Origin: Candidatus Polarisedimenticolaceae bacterium
Lineage (GTDB): Bacteria; Pseudomonadota; Gammaproteobacteria; Chromatiales; Chromatiaceae
DNA: 48,911 bases
Reading direction: 5' to 3'
Assembly (NCBI GenBank): GCA_021648685.1
Contig: JAKISI010000020.1
Span: 1-48,911 of the forward strand
In this document: positions 17,596-26,142 of the stretch, piece after piece
Position numbering within the stretch: position 1 is the first letter of the stretch
Layout of the letters: every line of letters begins with the position of its first letter
Made by a program: the position numbers and the translations under genes
Notes under the pieces: model-generated
Seen by the model: the letters and a program-made list of their open reading frames with translations, nothing else
What the model was told of the DNA's origin: nothing
The model's database searches: none

Positions 17596-18438
17596 ATGGA
17601 ATCCAGGTTGAAGCAATATAATCTGCTCAGGGCACTCAGGCCCTTTTCCCTCGCCGTGGCCCTGATCTCCTGTGGGCTGGGCGTTTTGCTTGCGTGGCAT
17701 GACGGATTTACCAGCGCATCAATTGCCTTGTGGATAATACTGGGCGGTGTGCTCGCACAAGCCGGTATCAACCTGATCAACGACATTGAAGACCTGCCCG
17801 TGCTAACCAAAGACGCCCCTGAATCAGCAATGATCCGCCGTAACAGAAATGCCGGCGTACTCTGTCTCGTATTGGCCGCATCGGTTGCGCTCTACCTGGT
17901 TTCACTGCGCGGCTGGCCGCTGTTTGTGATTGTCTTTCTCTCTACCCTTGCCGCGCTCAGTTACAACATGGGGCCGCTAAATTTCAAACATCGCGGACTG
18001 GGGGTGGTGCAGGTGTTTCTGGTTATGGGGGTGGTCATGGTGCAAGGCGCATACCTGGCCATGAGCGGCCAGTTTTCTGGTCATGTCCTGCTGCTCTCTT
18101 TACCGGTCAGCCTTCTGATTTCGCTGCTGCTGTTAAGCAATGAACTGCGCGACCTTGATGAAGATACCCAACTTGGAACACGAACGCTCACAGTGCGCAT
18201 CGGCTACCAAAAAAGCGTACAGCTCTACTGGCTGTTGATCGCAACGGCCTACCTGCTGGCAGTGTTGCTCTCTGACTCCAGCCAGGTTGTCCAGCTGTTG
18301 TGGCTGCTGCTACCCTTGCCGTTGCTGGTTCCCATCAAACGTCTTCTACACGCAAGCGAACGGAGCCGGCTAACGCCGCTGACGGGGCGGTTTTTCCTCC
18401 TCTTTGGTGCAGCCTATTTGATGCTTCTAAGCCAGTAG
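17596..18438 (+). CDS. menA: UbiA-family prenyltransferase, probable DHNA prenyltransferase
   Basis: A 280-residue polytopic membrane protein of the UbiA superfamily. The two aspartate-rich prenyl-diphosphate/Mg motifs are visible: NLINDIEDLPVLTKD (about residues 57-71) and NELRDLDEDTQLGTRTL (about 180-196). Because it begins a run of menaquinone genes, the substrate is most likely 1,4-dihydroxy-2-naphthoate, giving demethylmenaquinone in the inner membrane. The start is ATG 17596, 24 bp after cusA, without a strong ribosome-binding site. Confidence 0.85.
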   Translation: MESRLKQYNLLRALRPFSLAVALISCGLGVLLAWHDGFTSASIALWIILGGVLAQAGINLINDIEDLPVLTKDAPESAMIRRNRNAGVLCLVLAASVALYLVSLRGWPLFVIVFLSTLAALSYNMGPLNFKHRGLGVVQVFLVMGVVMVQGAYLAMSGQFSGHVLLLSLPVSLLISLLLLSNELRDLDEDTQLGTRTLTVRIGYQKSVQLYWLLIATAYLLAVLLSDSSQVVQLLWLLLPLPLLVPIKRLLHASERSRLTPLTGRFFLLFGAAYLMLLSQ

Positions 18439-18445
18439 ATATGGA

Positions 18446-18862
18446 ATGACAAACAGACTTCAAGCGCTTGAAAAACAACTTGGAGATACCCTGATCGAGC
18501 ATCTTGGTATTGAGATAACAACCCTGGAAAAGAGCCGGGTCAGCGGAAAAATGCCGGTGGACAGCCGCACAACGCAACCGTCCGGCGTGCTCCACGGCGG
18601 TGCCTCGGCAGCATTTGCTGAGACCCTGGCCAGTATGGGCGGCATGGCCAATGTTGATTTCCCCGATGAAATGACGATTGGGATCGAGGTCAATGCCAAC
18701 CACATAAGAGCCGTGCGTGAAGGCTGGGTTTTTGGAGTAGCGACCCCTGCCCATATTGGGAATACGACACAGGTCTGGGAGATCCGCATCGCCAATGAGG
18801 CGGGAGAGTTGGTTTGTCTATCAAGAGTGACACTGGCAAATCTGAAGCAGACCACGCTGTGA
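18446..18862 (+). CDS. menI: Hotdog-fold thioesterase, probable DHNA-CoA hydrolase
   Basis: A 138-residue PaaI/YdiI-type thioesterase. RTTQPSGVLHGGASAAFAET carries the hotdog-fold HGG loop and the catalytic Glu (Glu59). GIEVNANHIRAVREGWVFGVATP and HIGNTTQVWEIRIANEAGELV are the usual later strands. In this operon the expected reaction is hydrolysis of 1,4-dihydroxy-2-naphthoyl-CoA to free DHNA, between MenB and MenA. It lies 7 bp after menA and overlaps menF by a GTGA junction. Confidence 0.85.
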   Translation: MTNRLQALEKQLGDTLIEHLGIEITTLEKSRVSGKMPVDSRTTQPSGVLHGGASAAFAETLASMGGMANVDFPDEMTIGIEVNANHIRAVREGWVFGVATPAHIGNTTQVWEIRIANEAGELVCLSRVTLANLKQTTL

Positions 18863-20076
18863 AGCCAGGCGTATTTTTTGCTGATGGCCGCAGCTCCCAC
18901 CTGTCGATGCAGACCCTCTGGGCCGCAGCCATCGAGCTAGGAGCCGCCATCGCCATCTGGCGTCTGCCCCACTCCAGCAAGACTCATCTGTTGATCGATT
19001 TTTCCGCCCCTTGCAAGGCGAAGCAGCCTGATATTCAGGATGGCACGGCGGGTTTTGCAGTAAGCCCCTTCATCAATCCAGACGGCTGCAAAACCCTGCT
19101 GTTACGGCCACAGTTTCATATCACCTTTCAGCAGGATGGCTCAAATATTATATCTGCCAACGAAGCACCGGCAACCTTTTGGAATGAGATTGAGAGAGAG
19201 ACAAACCAGCCCCAAACAAACCTGGAAACATATCCGGCAACACAGCCAGATGCAAAACCCGGCACCGACAAGGCCCATTTTCTCAATGTGGTGAATGAAG
19301 CACTGAAACGGATTGCATACAATGAGTTTGAGAAGGTCGTCATTGCCCGCACACTCCAGGTACCACTGACCGGGGGGTTAGATCTATTGGGTCTGTTACG
19401 GTGTTTGGGCAATCAGCAGCCAGACGCCCTTGTCACCCTCATCGCCCTGCCTGGCCTGGGCAGCTGGATGGGGGCCAGCCCTGAGCTGCTGGCGGGGATA
19501 GACCAGGGTGGGAATTTCCGTACGATCTCACTGGCAGGCACCCGAGCCTATCCCATGGATGCTCCACTATCAGAGGCCGTCTGGAACCAGAAAGAGATCG
19601 AGGAGCAGGCCATGGTCAGCCGCTTTATTGTGGCGCAATTCAAATCCCTGCACCTGCATGAGTTTCGGGAGACCGGCCCACGCTCGGTTCGAGCCGGGGC
19701 GGTCATCCATCTCAAAACGGAATATCAGGTCGATATGCAGGCCGCCCATCAACCAGGTCTCGGCAACGCAATACTGCGGCGTTTGCATCCGACCTCGGCC
19801 ATCTGCGGCATGCCAAAAGAGACTGCCAGGGATTTTATTTTGTCACACGAGGGGTTTGACCGGGGGCTTTACGGGGGCTTCCTCGGCCCCGTGAATATGG
19901 ATGGGGAGACACAGCTCTATGTCAATCTGCGCTGCATGCAGCTGTCATCATCACAGCTGACGCTCTATGCTGGCGCCGGGATTACTCGCGATTCTGTCGC
20001 AGAAAATGAATGGCGGGAGACCGATCTGAAATGTCAAACCTTACAGAATACGATGGTGGCTCATGGATGCCATTAA
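18859..20076 (+). CDS. menF: Isochorismate synthase
   Basis: A 405-residue chorismate-binding enzyme converting chorismate to isochorismate, the first committed step. Visible motifs are EFEKVVIARTLQV, LAGTRAYPMDAP, HPTSAICGMPKETARDFI, RGLYGGFLGPV, LYVNLRCMQL and the Mg-binding tail YAGAGITRDSVAENEW with ETDLKCQTL. GTG 18859 overlapping the menI stop is preferred; a TTG at 18814 would add 15 residues. The VNLRCM and HPTSAICG versions resemble Bacteroidetes/Chlorobi MenF more than the enterobacterial enzyme. It overlaps menD by 14 bp. Confidence 0.9.
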   Translation: MKPGVFFADGRSSHLSMQTLWAAAIELGAAIAIWRLPHSSKTHLLIDFSAPCKAKQPDIQDGTAGFAVSPFINPDGCKTLLLRPQFHITFQQDGSNIISANEAPATFWNEIERETNQPQTNLETYPATQPDAKPGTDKAHFLNVVNEALKRIAYNEFEKVVIARTLQVPLTGGLDLLGLLRCLGNQQPDALVTLIALPGLGSWMGASPELLAGIDQGGNFRTISLAGTRAYPMDAPLSEAVWNQKEIEEQAMVSRFIVAQFKSLHLHEFRETGPRSVRAGAVIHLKTEYQVDMQAAHQPGLGNAILRRLHPTSAICGMPKETARDFILSHEGFDRGLYGGFLGPVNMDGETQLYVNLRCMQLSSSQLTLYAGAGITRDSVAENEWRETDLKCQTLQNTMVAHGCH

Positions 20077-21727
20077 AAACACCCAGCATATCTATGACCT
20101 GGTGGAACTCTGCGCATGCAAGGGGGTACGCCACGCCGTGCTCTGCCCCGGCTCCCGCTGTGCACCGCTGCTGATTGGATTCGGCAAGCACGCCCAGATA
20201 AAAACCGTCTCCATCACCGATGAACGTGCGGCTGGGTTTATCGGGTTGGGCCTTGCGCAGCAGACAGGTGCACCAGTAGTGCTGGTCTGCACCTCAGGCA
20301 CCGCCGGGCAAAATTTTGCCCCGGCTGTGACCGAGGCATTTTATCAAAATGTGCCGCTGATCATGCTCACTGCAGACCGTCCACCTGAATGGATCGATCA
20401 GTGGGACGGCCAGACCATCCACCAGCAGCACCTCTATGGTGATCATCTGCGCGCCCGTCTGGATTTTCAGGCGGGGCAGGATGCACTGCGCCAGGCGGAG
20501 GCAGTGGTGGATCTTGCAATGTTGCCCGTCGCCGGCCCAGTTCACCTCAACCTCCCCATCCATAAGCCCTTCTATCCACAGGGGCTGGATGAGGTGCACT
20601 TTCCTGTGCTTGAGGCGAAGCCTCCAGCTAAACCGTCAGTGGTGATAGCGGAGGAATATTGGGCGGCACTTGAAGCCATTTTGCAAACGGCCAAAAAGCC
20701 GCTGGTCGTCGCCGGCCAACAGCGGCTGGATAAAAAATTATGTGCGATGGTTGCGCAGCTCAATCTCCCTCTGCTTGGCGATATCATCAGTAACATCCAC
20801 CCGGGTGCAGAGGCCATCCAATCGGCAGATACCTTTTTTGACTCAGATGAAGACCCTTTGCAGCCCGATTTTCTGATAACCATCGGACGTTCAGTAATCT
20901 CAGAAAATCTGAAACACCATTTTCGCCGATACAGGCCCATGCACCACTGGCATATCGGATTGGGGATGGTAGGCAACCCCTTTCAAAGCCTGTCACGAAT
21001 CATCCCGGCCAACCCGTATGATTTTTTTCAGGGCTGGCTGGAGCACGGCCTGAAGCCACAGGGACAGGGCAGCTGGCAAGCGCAGCTCCATCAAAGAGAC
21101 CGGCAGCTTCGCGCCCATCTCTCCAACTGCCTGCAATGCAACTCCCTGAACCAGTTTACCGCGATCAAAAGGATTCTTGACACACTACCAGAGTGCAACA
21201 ACGCCCTGCACTTGGGCAACAGCATGCCGGTGCGCATCGCCAATATGATCGGTCTGGAGAGGGCGGGATCGGAGGTCTGGTCGAACCGGGGTACATCGGG
21301 CATCGATGGCACCTTGAGTACGGCTGTGGGCCATGCTCTGGCGCAACCAGATCAGCTGCATACGCTGATTGTCGGCGACCTCGCCTTTTTTTATGACCGT
21401 AACGGGCTCTGGCTGAACCAGGCATTTCCGGCCAATCTAAAAATAGTCGTGATCAATAACAGAGGTGGCGGAATCTTCCAACTGCTGCCCGGCCCCTCTG
21501 ACCAGGATGAGCTGTTTGACCTGTTTACGACCCCGCACCAGCGCAGCGTAAAACTGGCAGCTCAAGAGTTCTCCCTCAACTATTTCCACGCAGATTCACT
21601 ACCGGAACTGGAGGCCACCCTGCCCGCTTTTCTGGCGCTGCCAAAACCGGCCGTGCTGGAGATCCCGGTTCAGACCCGTGAAGATGAGCATCTATTTCAC
21701 CGCATAAAACAGAGACCAAAAAAATGA
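20063..21727 (+). CDS. menD: SEPHCHC synthase (MenD)
   Basis: A 554-residue thiamine-diphosphate enzyme that joins 2-oxoglutarate-derived succinic semialdehyde to isochorismate. The N-terminal PYR domain has [13 protein letters not shown], the catalytic-Glu segment [16 protein letters not shown] and the [18 protein letters not shown] loop. The substrate region reads [17 protein letters not shown]. The C-terminal PP domain has [32 protein letters not shown] and [16 protein letters not shown]. The WIDQxDGQTI and [20 protein letters not shown] forms are of the Bacteroidetes type. It overlaps menB by ATGA. Confidence 0.94.
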   Translation: MDAIKNTQHIYDLVELCACKGVRHAVLCPGSRCAPLLIGFGKHAQIKTVSITDERAAGFIGLGLAQQTGAPVVLVCTSGTAGQNFAPAVTEAFYQNVPLIMLTADRPPEWIDQWDGQTIHQQHLYGDHLRARLDFQAGQDALRQAEAVVDLAMLPVAGPVHLNLPIHKPFYPQGLDEVHFPVLEAKPPAKPSVVIAEEYWAALEAILQTAKKPLVVAGQQRLDKKLCAMVAQLNLPLLGDIISNIHPGAEAIQSADTFFDSDEDPLQPDFLITIGRSVISENLKHHFRRYRPMHHWHIGLGMVGNPFQSLSRIIPANPYDFFQGWLEHGLKPQGQGSWQAQLHQRDRQLRAHLSNCLQCNSLNQFTAIKRILDTLPECNNALHLGNSMPVRIANMIGLERAGSEVWSNRGTSGIDGTLSTAVGHALAQPDQLHTLIVGDLAFFYDRNGLWLNQAFPANLKIVVINNRGGGIFQLLPGPSDQDELFDLFTTPHQRSVKLAAQEFSLNYFHADSLPELEATLPAFLALPKPAVLEIPVQTREDEHLFHRIKQRPKK

Positions 21728-22536
21728 ACTGGAAACCAATTAAAACCTATCAGGATATCAAATTTGATTTTCTGGACGGAATCGCACGCATCAGCATCAA
21801 CCGCCCGGAAAAACACAACGCCTTTACCCCGCTGACGGTGGAGGAGATGATCGACGCCATGTCACACTGCCGGGAAGAGACGACCATCAAGGTCATTGTA
21901 TTGACCGGCGAAGGCGGCAAGGCCTTTTGCAGTGGTGGCGATCAATCTGTCCGGGGGCATGGTGGTTATCTTGGCGAAGACCAGGTACCCCGTCTTAACG
22001 TACTGGAGCTGCAAAAACAGATCCGCTCCATCCCCAAGGTGGTCATCGCCGCTGTTGCTGGCTGGGCAATTGGCGGCGGGCAGGTGCTGCATGTTGTTTG
22101 TGACCTTACCATTGCCGCTGAAAATGCCCGTTTCGGCCAGACTGGCCCCAAGGTCGGCTCGTTTGATGGCGGCTTTGGTGCCGCCTACCTGGCGCGGATC
22201 GTCGGCCAGAAAAAGGCGCGTGAAATCTGGTTCCTCTGCGATCAGTATGATGCCAATGAGGCGCTGGCAATGGGGCTGGTCAACAAAGTTGTGCCGCTGG
22301 ACAAACTGGAGGAGACCGTCATCCAGTGGGCCGGCAAAATCATGCAGCACTCTCCACTGGCCATACGCATGTTGAAGTCATCATTCAATGCCGAACTCGA
22401 CGGTCAGGCCGGTATCCAGGAGCTTGCTGGCAATGCCACCCTGCTCTACTACCTGACAGAGGAGGCCAAGGAGGGGCGGGATGCATTTATTGAAAAACGC
22501 CCCCCGGATTTTGATCGATTTTCGAAATTTCCTTAA
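21724..22536 (+). CDS. menB: 1,4-Dihydroxy-2-naphthoyl-CoA synthase
   Basis: A 270-residue crotonase-fold enzyme closing the second ring from o-succinylbenzoyl-CoA. Signature stretches are [34 protein letters not shown] (oxyanion region), [40 protein letters not shown] and the MenB-specific C-terminus [22 protein letters not shown]. Length and tail match MenB rather than generic enoyl-CoA hydratases. ATGA overlap with menD. Confidence 0.96.
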   Translation: MNWKPIKTYQDIKFDFLDGIARISINRPEKHNAFTPLTVEEMIDAMSHCREETTIKVIVLTGEGGKAFCSGGDQSVRGHGGYLGEDQVPRLNVLELQKQIRSIPKVVIAAVAGWAIGGGQVLHVVCDLTIAAENARFGQTGPKVGSFDGGFGAAYLARIVGQKKAREIWFLCDQYDANEALAMGLVNKVVPLDKLEETVIQWAGKIMQHSPLAIRMLKSSFNAELDGQAGIQELAGNATLLYYLTEEAKEGRDAFIEKRPPDFDRFSKFP

Positions 22537-22559
22537 ACTGCATCTGTCCGGAGCCCTCC

Positions 22560-23291
22560 ATGACCAAAAACCGCATTGATCAAAGTTTTGGCAACCAGCA
22601 GGTAGAGAGCCAGGAGCGCGAGCGGCGCATCCGCGATGTGTTCAACAAAGTGGCACCGCGCTACGACCTGATGAACGATGTGATGAGCTTTGGCATTCAC
22701 CGCCTCTGGAAGCGGCATCTGGCACAGATGGCGAACGCCGGGACGGGGCAGACAATTATTGATCTTGCGGGTGGCACTGGTGATATTGCAATCCGCCTTG
22801 CCCGGCCGGATAACTGCGTCTACGTCGTTGATCCCAGTATTGCAATGATGCGCATTGGCCGACAGCGCCACCACCTCCCCTGCATTGCCGCACCTGCCGA
22901 GAAGATGCCCTTTTCTGACGCATCTGTAGATACACTGACGATCGCCTTCGGGATTCGCAATGTGACAGCGATGGAACCTGCCCTGGCGGAGATGGTGCGG
23001 GTTCTGAAACCCGGTGGACGCTGCCTGATTCTGGAATTCTCCACCCCCAAGTGGTGGCTGAAACCCTTTTATGACTGGCACTCATTCCGGGTCATCCCGC
23101 GGCTGGGCGGCTGGGTCGCCCGGCAACCCGCCGCCTATCAATACCTGGTCGAATCCATTCGCAAATTTCCTGACCAGCAGGCGATGAAGGCGCTGCTGGA
23201 ACAGGCAGGTCTGCTGGATGTGCGCTACAAAAACCTCTCTTTTGGGATTGCCTGCATCCATACCGGCAGGAAACCCGCAGAAAACCAGTGA
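22560..23291 (+). CDS. menG: Demethylmenaquinone (ubiquinone) C-methyltransferase
   Basis: A 243-residue SAM-dependent methyltransferase of the UbiE/MenG family: VFNKVAPRYDLMNDVMSFGIHRLWK at the N-terminus, SAM motif DLAGGTGDIAIRLA, then AEKMPFSDASVDTLTIAFGIRNV, LKPGGRCLILEFSTP and YLVESIRKFPDQQ. In the men operon it should methylate demethylmenaquinone to menaquinone; it could also serve ubiquinone. It is the last + strand gene of the cluster and faces the cytochrome gene on the opposite strand 24 bp away. Confidence 0.93.
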   Translation: MTKNRIDQSFGNQQVESQERERRIRDVFNKVAPRYDLMNDVMSFGIHRLWKRHLAQMANAGTGQTIIDLAGGTGDIAIRLARPDNCVYVVDPSIAMMRIGRQRHHLPCIAAPAEKMPFSDASVDTLTIAFGIRNVTAMEPALAEMVRVLKPGGRCLILEFSTPKWWLKPFYDWHSFRVIPRLGGWVARQPAAYQYLVESIRKFPDQQAMKALLEQAGLLDVRYKNLSFGIACIHTGRKPAENQ

Positions 23292-23315
23292 AACAAGGGC
23301 GGCCAAGGCGCTGAA

Positions 23316-23918
23316 TCAGTATACCTCTTCTTCTAACTCTTCCCCATCACCGCACAGACTGGAGGTATCACCGCCTGCCAGTGCCACTGCCAACCGCCTC
23401 ATTGTGTTGCATTCTGACATGAAGGTGTGTGTCACTTGTGGCGTATCAGCCAGTGCGGGAAAACGCTGCGTTGCATGTTGTGAATGGCAATTCACACAGC
23501 TCTCGGTCATTTTGGAATAGTAAAAAACCACCTGCTCCATATCACGCTTCTTGGCGGCATCGGATAGCATGCCTGCGGAGCTGTGGAAAACCTGATCCAT
23601 CTTCTTGAAACTCTCCGGAAGGGTTGCCTGGAGCACCTTTTTCTGCGCTTTTGTCAGCTTCTGTTTTATGATGTAGCTGTCCCTCATCTGCCTTCCAATA
23701 CCCTCCAGCCGGCTCCAGTCACCGGAGACAATGGCAGGGATGAGTTCACGCATACCTTGTTGCAACGCCTGCATCTCCTGGGTGATCAATGTCTTGATCT
23801 CCTGGGGTATGGCTTTGGGTTTTTGCTGATGGCTGTGGCGTGCCTCATCGGCAACGGTGCCAGCGGCGTAAAATCCGAAAAGAAGGAGCATGCCGATCCG
23901 TTTAATCTTGCTTTTCAT
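23316..23918 (-). CDS. Secreted helical monohaem cytochrome c (cytochrome c'-like)
   Basis: A 200-residue protein. ATG 23918 (complement) is preceded by CGAGGAA and gives a signal peptide (about residues 1-21, FGFYAAGTVADEA); the longer open frame upstream runs into menC-menE. The mature part is alpha-helical and Gln/Lys-rich, with a single haem motif CVNCHSQH at about residue 141, as in class II cytochromes. Unlike a classical cytochrome c', about 55 residues follow the haem motif and end in an acidic tail (GDGEELEEEVY). Likely a periplasmic electron carrier or gas-binding protein. Second gene after menC-menE on the minus strand, 79 bp downstream. Confidence 0.72.
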   Translation of the reverse strand: MKSKIKRIGMLLLFGFYAAGTVADEARHSHQQKPKAIPQEIKTLITQEMQALQQGMRELIPAIVSGDWSRLEGIGRQMRDSYIIKQKLTKAQKKVLQATLPESFKKMDQVFHSSAGMLSDAAKKRDMEQVVFYYSKMTESCVNCHSQHATQRFPALADTPQVTHTFMSECNTMRRLAVALAGGDTSSLCGDGEELEEEVY

Positions 23919-23997
23919 CTGGTTCCTCGGTGAGTAATAGTGGAAAAAACTGTGACAGAACTCTTGGACAGCCTCCAGCGTAAAGCAAACAGAGGCT

Positions 23998-25950
23998 CTA
24001 CTCAATCCCGCCTCTGATAATCTTGCCGCTCTCTGTGCGACTGAATTTACTGAGGAATCTGACCTCTCGCGGTTTTTCATATTTTGCCAGAGAGCTCCAT
24101 ATCCCCTGAGGGAGCGGGAAGGGTTCGCCTTCAATCAACAGCACCACCTTCTGCCCCAGCAGCTCATCGGCAGTGGCTGTGATATAGAATTGCCGCGCAG
24201 CGAGACAGGTCGCCAATTTTTGTTCGATACGTTCAGGAAAGATCTTTACGCCACCGCTGTTGATGACATTGTCATAGCGGCCCAGCCAGCGGAAGCGCTG
24301 ATGGCTCAACAGCTCCACAATATCGTTGGTGACAATGGCCTCACCACCAAGATGATTGGCCTGAACGACCAGGCAACCACGCTCATCCTGCGAGAAACGG
24401 ATACCAGGCAGGGCGCTGAAACAGTCTGATTTGCAGGCACCGTTTAAGGGGCGGATGGCGACATGCGAGACCGTTTCAGTCATCCCCCAGCTCTCAAAGA
24501 CACGGGTTTTCAGCATCTGAACCTGTTTGGCCAGCACGGGGCTGACCTGCGCCCCACCCACAAGGAGGGTTTTTACCTTTTCCAGGCGTCCCCGGGCGAT
24601 ACTGCATGACAGTTGCCGGGGTGTCATGGCGGCAAAATCGATCTCTCCACAAATCTCTGCCAGCGGGTCGGATGATGGCTCGACCACCTCCAGATCCAGC
24701 CCCAGATGCATGGCACGCACCAGCATCATCCTGCCCGCTATAAACTGCGGCGACAGGCACAGCAGTGCACGCTCTCCCCGTTTAAGGGCAAACGCCCCGG
24801 CAGTCAGGCGGGCGGAACTTTTCATCCAGCTTTTTTTCATGATGACCTTGCGGGGTGCGCCGGTGGAGCCGGATGTCTGCAAGCCGATCGTTGGTGAAGG
24901 GTGCAGCCACTCAACCATGCAGCGGTGTATCTCATCCCAGATTGGGCTGGAGTGGCGGCTTAGTTGCCCATTTTTGATCCGCATGCTCAACGGTGATGGC
25001 AGGTTGTTGTTGAACAGCTGGCCGGTGCCCAAACCCTGAAAACCCTTGAGGGAGAGGCTTTGTGTCCATTGATAGATTGCATCCAGACCCACATTGGATT
25101 CGAGGGCAGAGGTAACCCAGCAACCGATACCGCGCTCTTCGGCAAGCTCGATCCAGCGTCTGCTGGCGGCAAAACCACCGAGCAGTCCAGGTTTGAGGAC
25201 AAGATACTGTGGCATCACCCAATCGAGCATTTCGACCTGCTTTTTGAATGAAACCAGCGGCAGCAGCTCTTCATCCAGCGCAATCGGGATCGGCGGGTCT
25301 CGACATATCTCCGCCATTACATCCCATTGGCCAGCCGCTACGGGCTGTTCAATGGAGTGGGGGCGGAACTCCGCCAGCTGTTGCAACCGTTGTCTGACAT
25401 TGTTGCGGGTAAAAGCACCGTTTGCATCCAGTCGCAGCTCCAGCTCATCAGGGCCATGCCGCTGCCGGATCTGTTGCAGCATCTCCAGCTCTCTGGCGAA
25501 ATCCAGTCCGCCGATTTTAATCTTGATACAGCGCCAGCCAGCACTCAGCTTTTCATCGATCTGTGCACGCATAAAATCAGCGTCACCCATCCAGATCAAT
25601 CCATTGATATCCAGTGCTGTTTTATCCCTTGCAGGAAAATATCGGCCTCTCCCGCCATGCTCAAGATCAAGCTGCGCCATCTCCAGCGCAAACCGAAGGC
25701 TGGGAAAATACACCAGTGATCTCAAGTTGTTGATATGCCAATCCGGGCGGGCGCAGAGCTGCTCCAGCCTGGTTTCAATCTCATCGATATTATCAAGACC
25801 AAGCCCTGGTAGCGGCGCACATTCGCCTATTCCGGTCACGCCATTACGGGTCAGAAACAGAAACCAGAGATCACGGTGGTACAGGGTGCCACGAGAGGTG
25901 CCTGCCGGATGTCTGAATTTCAGCCTGTACTTTTTCCAATGCGCCCGCAA
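23998..25950 (-). CDS. menC-menE: Fused o-succinylbenzoate synthase and o-succinylbenzoate-CoA ligase
   Basis: A 650-residue two-enzyme fusion. Residues 1 to about 330 are MenC (enolase superfamily): general bases in K143-I-K145, metal ligands Asp175 (RLDANG), Glu201 (SIEQP) and Asp226 (ALDEE), base Lys253 (LKPG), then SALESNVGLDAIYQW. Residues from about 350 are MenE (acyl-adenylate family): P-loop TSGSTGAPRKV (359-369), ESWGMTET (486-493), GRYDNVINSGGVKIFPERIE (557-576) and catalytic Lys643 (ESGKIIRG). The MenE part is compact, about 300 residues. It would dehydrate SHCHC to OSB and activate it to OSB-CoA, feeding MenB. No stop or frameshift lies between the halves. Confidence 0.93.
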   Translation of the reverse strand: MRAHWKKYRLKFRHPAGTSRGTLYHRDLWFLFLTRNGVTGIGECAPLPGLGLDNIDEIETRLEQLCARPDWHINNLRSLVYFPSLRFALEMAQLDLEHGGRGRYFPARDKTALDINGLIWMGDADFMRAQIDEKLSAGWRCIKIKIGGLDFARELEMLQQIRQRHGPDELELRLDANGAFTRNNVRQRLQQLAEFRPHSIEQPVAAGQWDVMAEICRDPPIPIALDEELLPLVSFKKQVEMLDWVMPQYLVLKPGLLGGFAASRRWIELAEERGIGCWVTSALESNVGLDAIYQWTQSLSLKGFQGLGTGQLFNNNLPSPLSMRIKNGQLSRHSSPIWDEIHRCMVEWLHPSPTIGLQTSGSTGAPRKVIMKKSWMKSSARLTAGAFALKRGERALLCLSPQFIAGRMMLVRAMHLGLDLEVVEPSSDPLAEICGEIDFAAMTPRQLSCSIARGRLEKVKTLLVGGAQVSPVLAKQVQMLKTRVFESWGMTETVSHVAIRPLNGACKSDCFSALPGIRFSQDERGCLVVQANHLGGEAIVTNDIVELLSHQRFRWLGRYDNVINSGGVKIFPERIEQKLATCLAARQFYITATADELLGQKVVLLIEGEPFPLPQGIWSSLAKYEKPREVRFLSKFSRTESGKIIRGGIE

Positions 25951-26000
25951 GAGGACTCCTGATTAGGGGAAGAGCTGAACAGATCATCTCAAACTCTCTA

Positions 26001-26129
26001 TTACAATCCAAATTTACCGCCATCCAGGGCGAATTCAAAATGGGTGATCTTCATGCCCTTTGAGCGTATTATCTTGCCCAGCAACTTCAGGTTGCTCACA
26101 GGTTTCTCTTCTAAAACAGATAGCAATAT
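26001..26129 (-). other. Short unassigned minus-strand open frame in the gap
   Basis: The 192-bp gap between menC-menE and the antiporter contains a protein-like minus-strand frame ending with LKLLGKIIRSKGMKITHFEF and a stop at 26001-26003. It remains open into the antiporter gene, and only weak starts (TTG, GTG) lie within the gap. I do not recognise it; it could be a small gene, a gene remnant or chance. Confidence 0.2.
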
Positions 26130-26142
26130 GGAGTAAACCGAA

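Noticed and set aside
25094-25966. 290-codon plus-strand frame across menC
   Set aside because: Ser/Arg-rich translation antisense to the clear MenC domain; not a gene.
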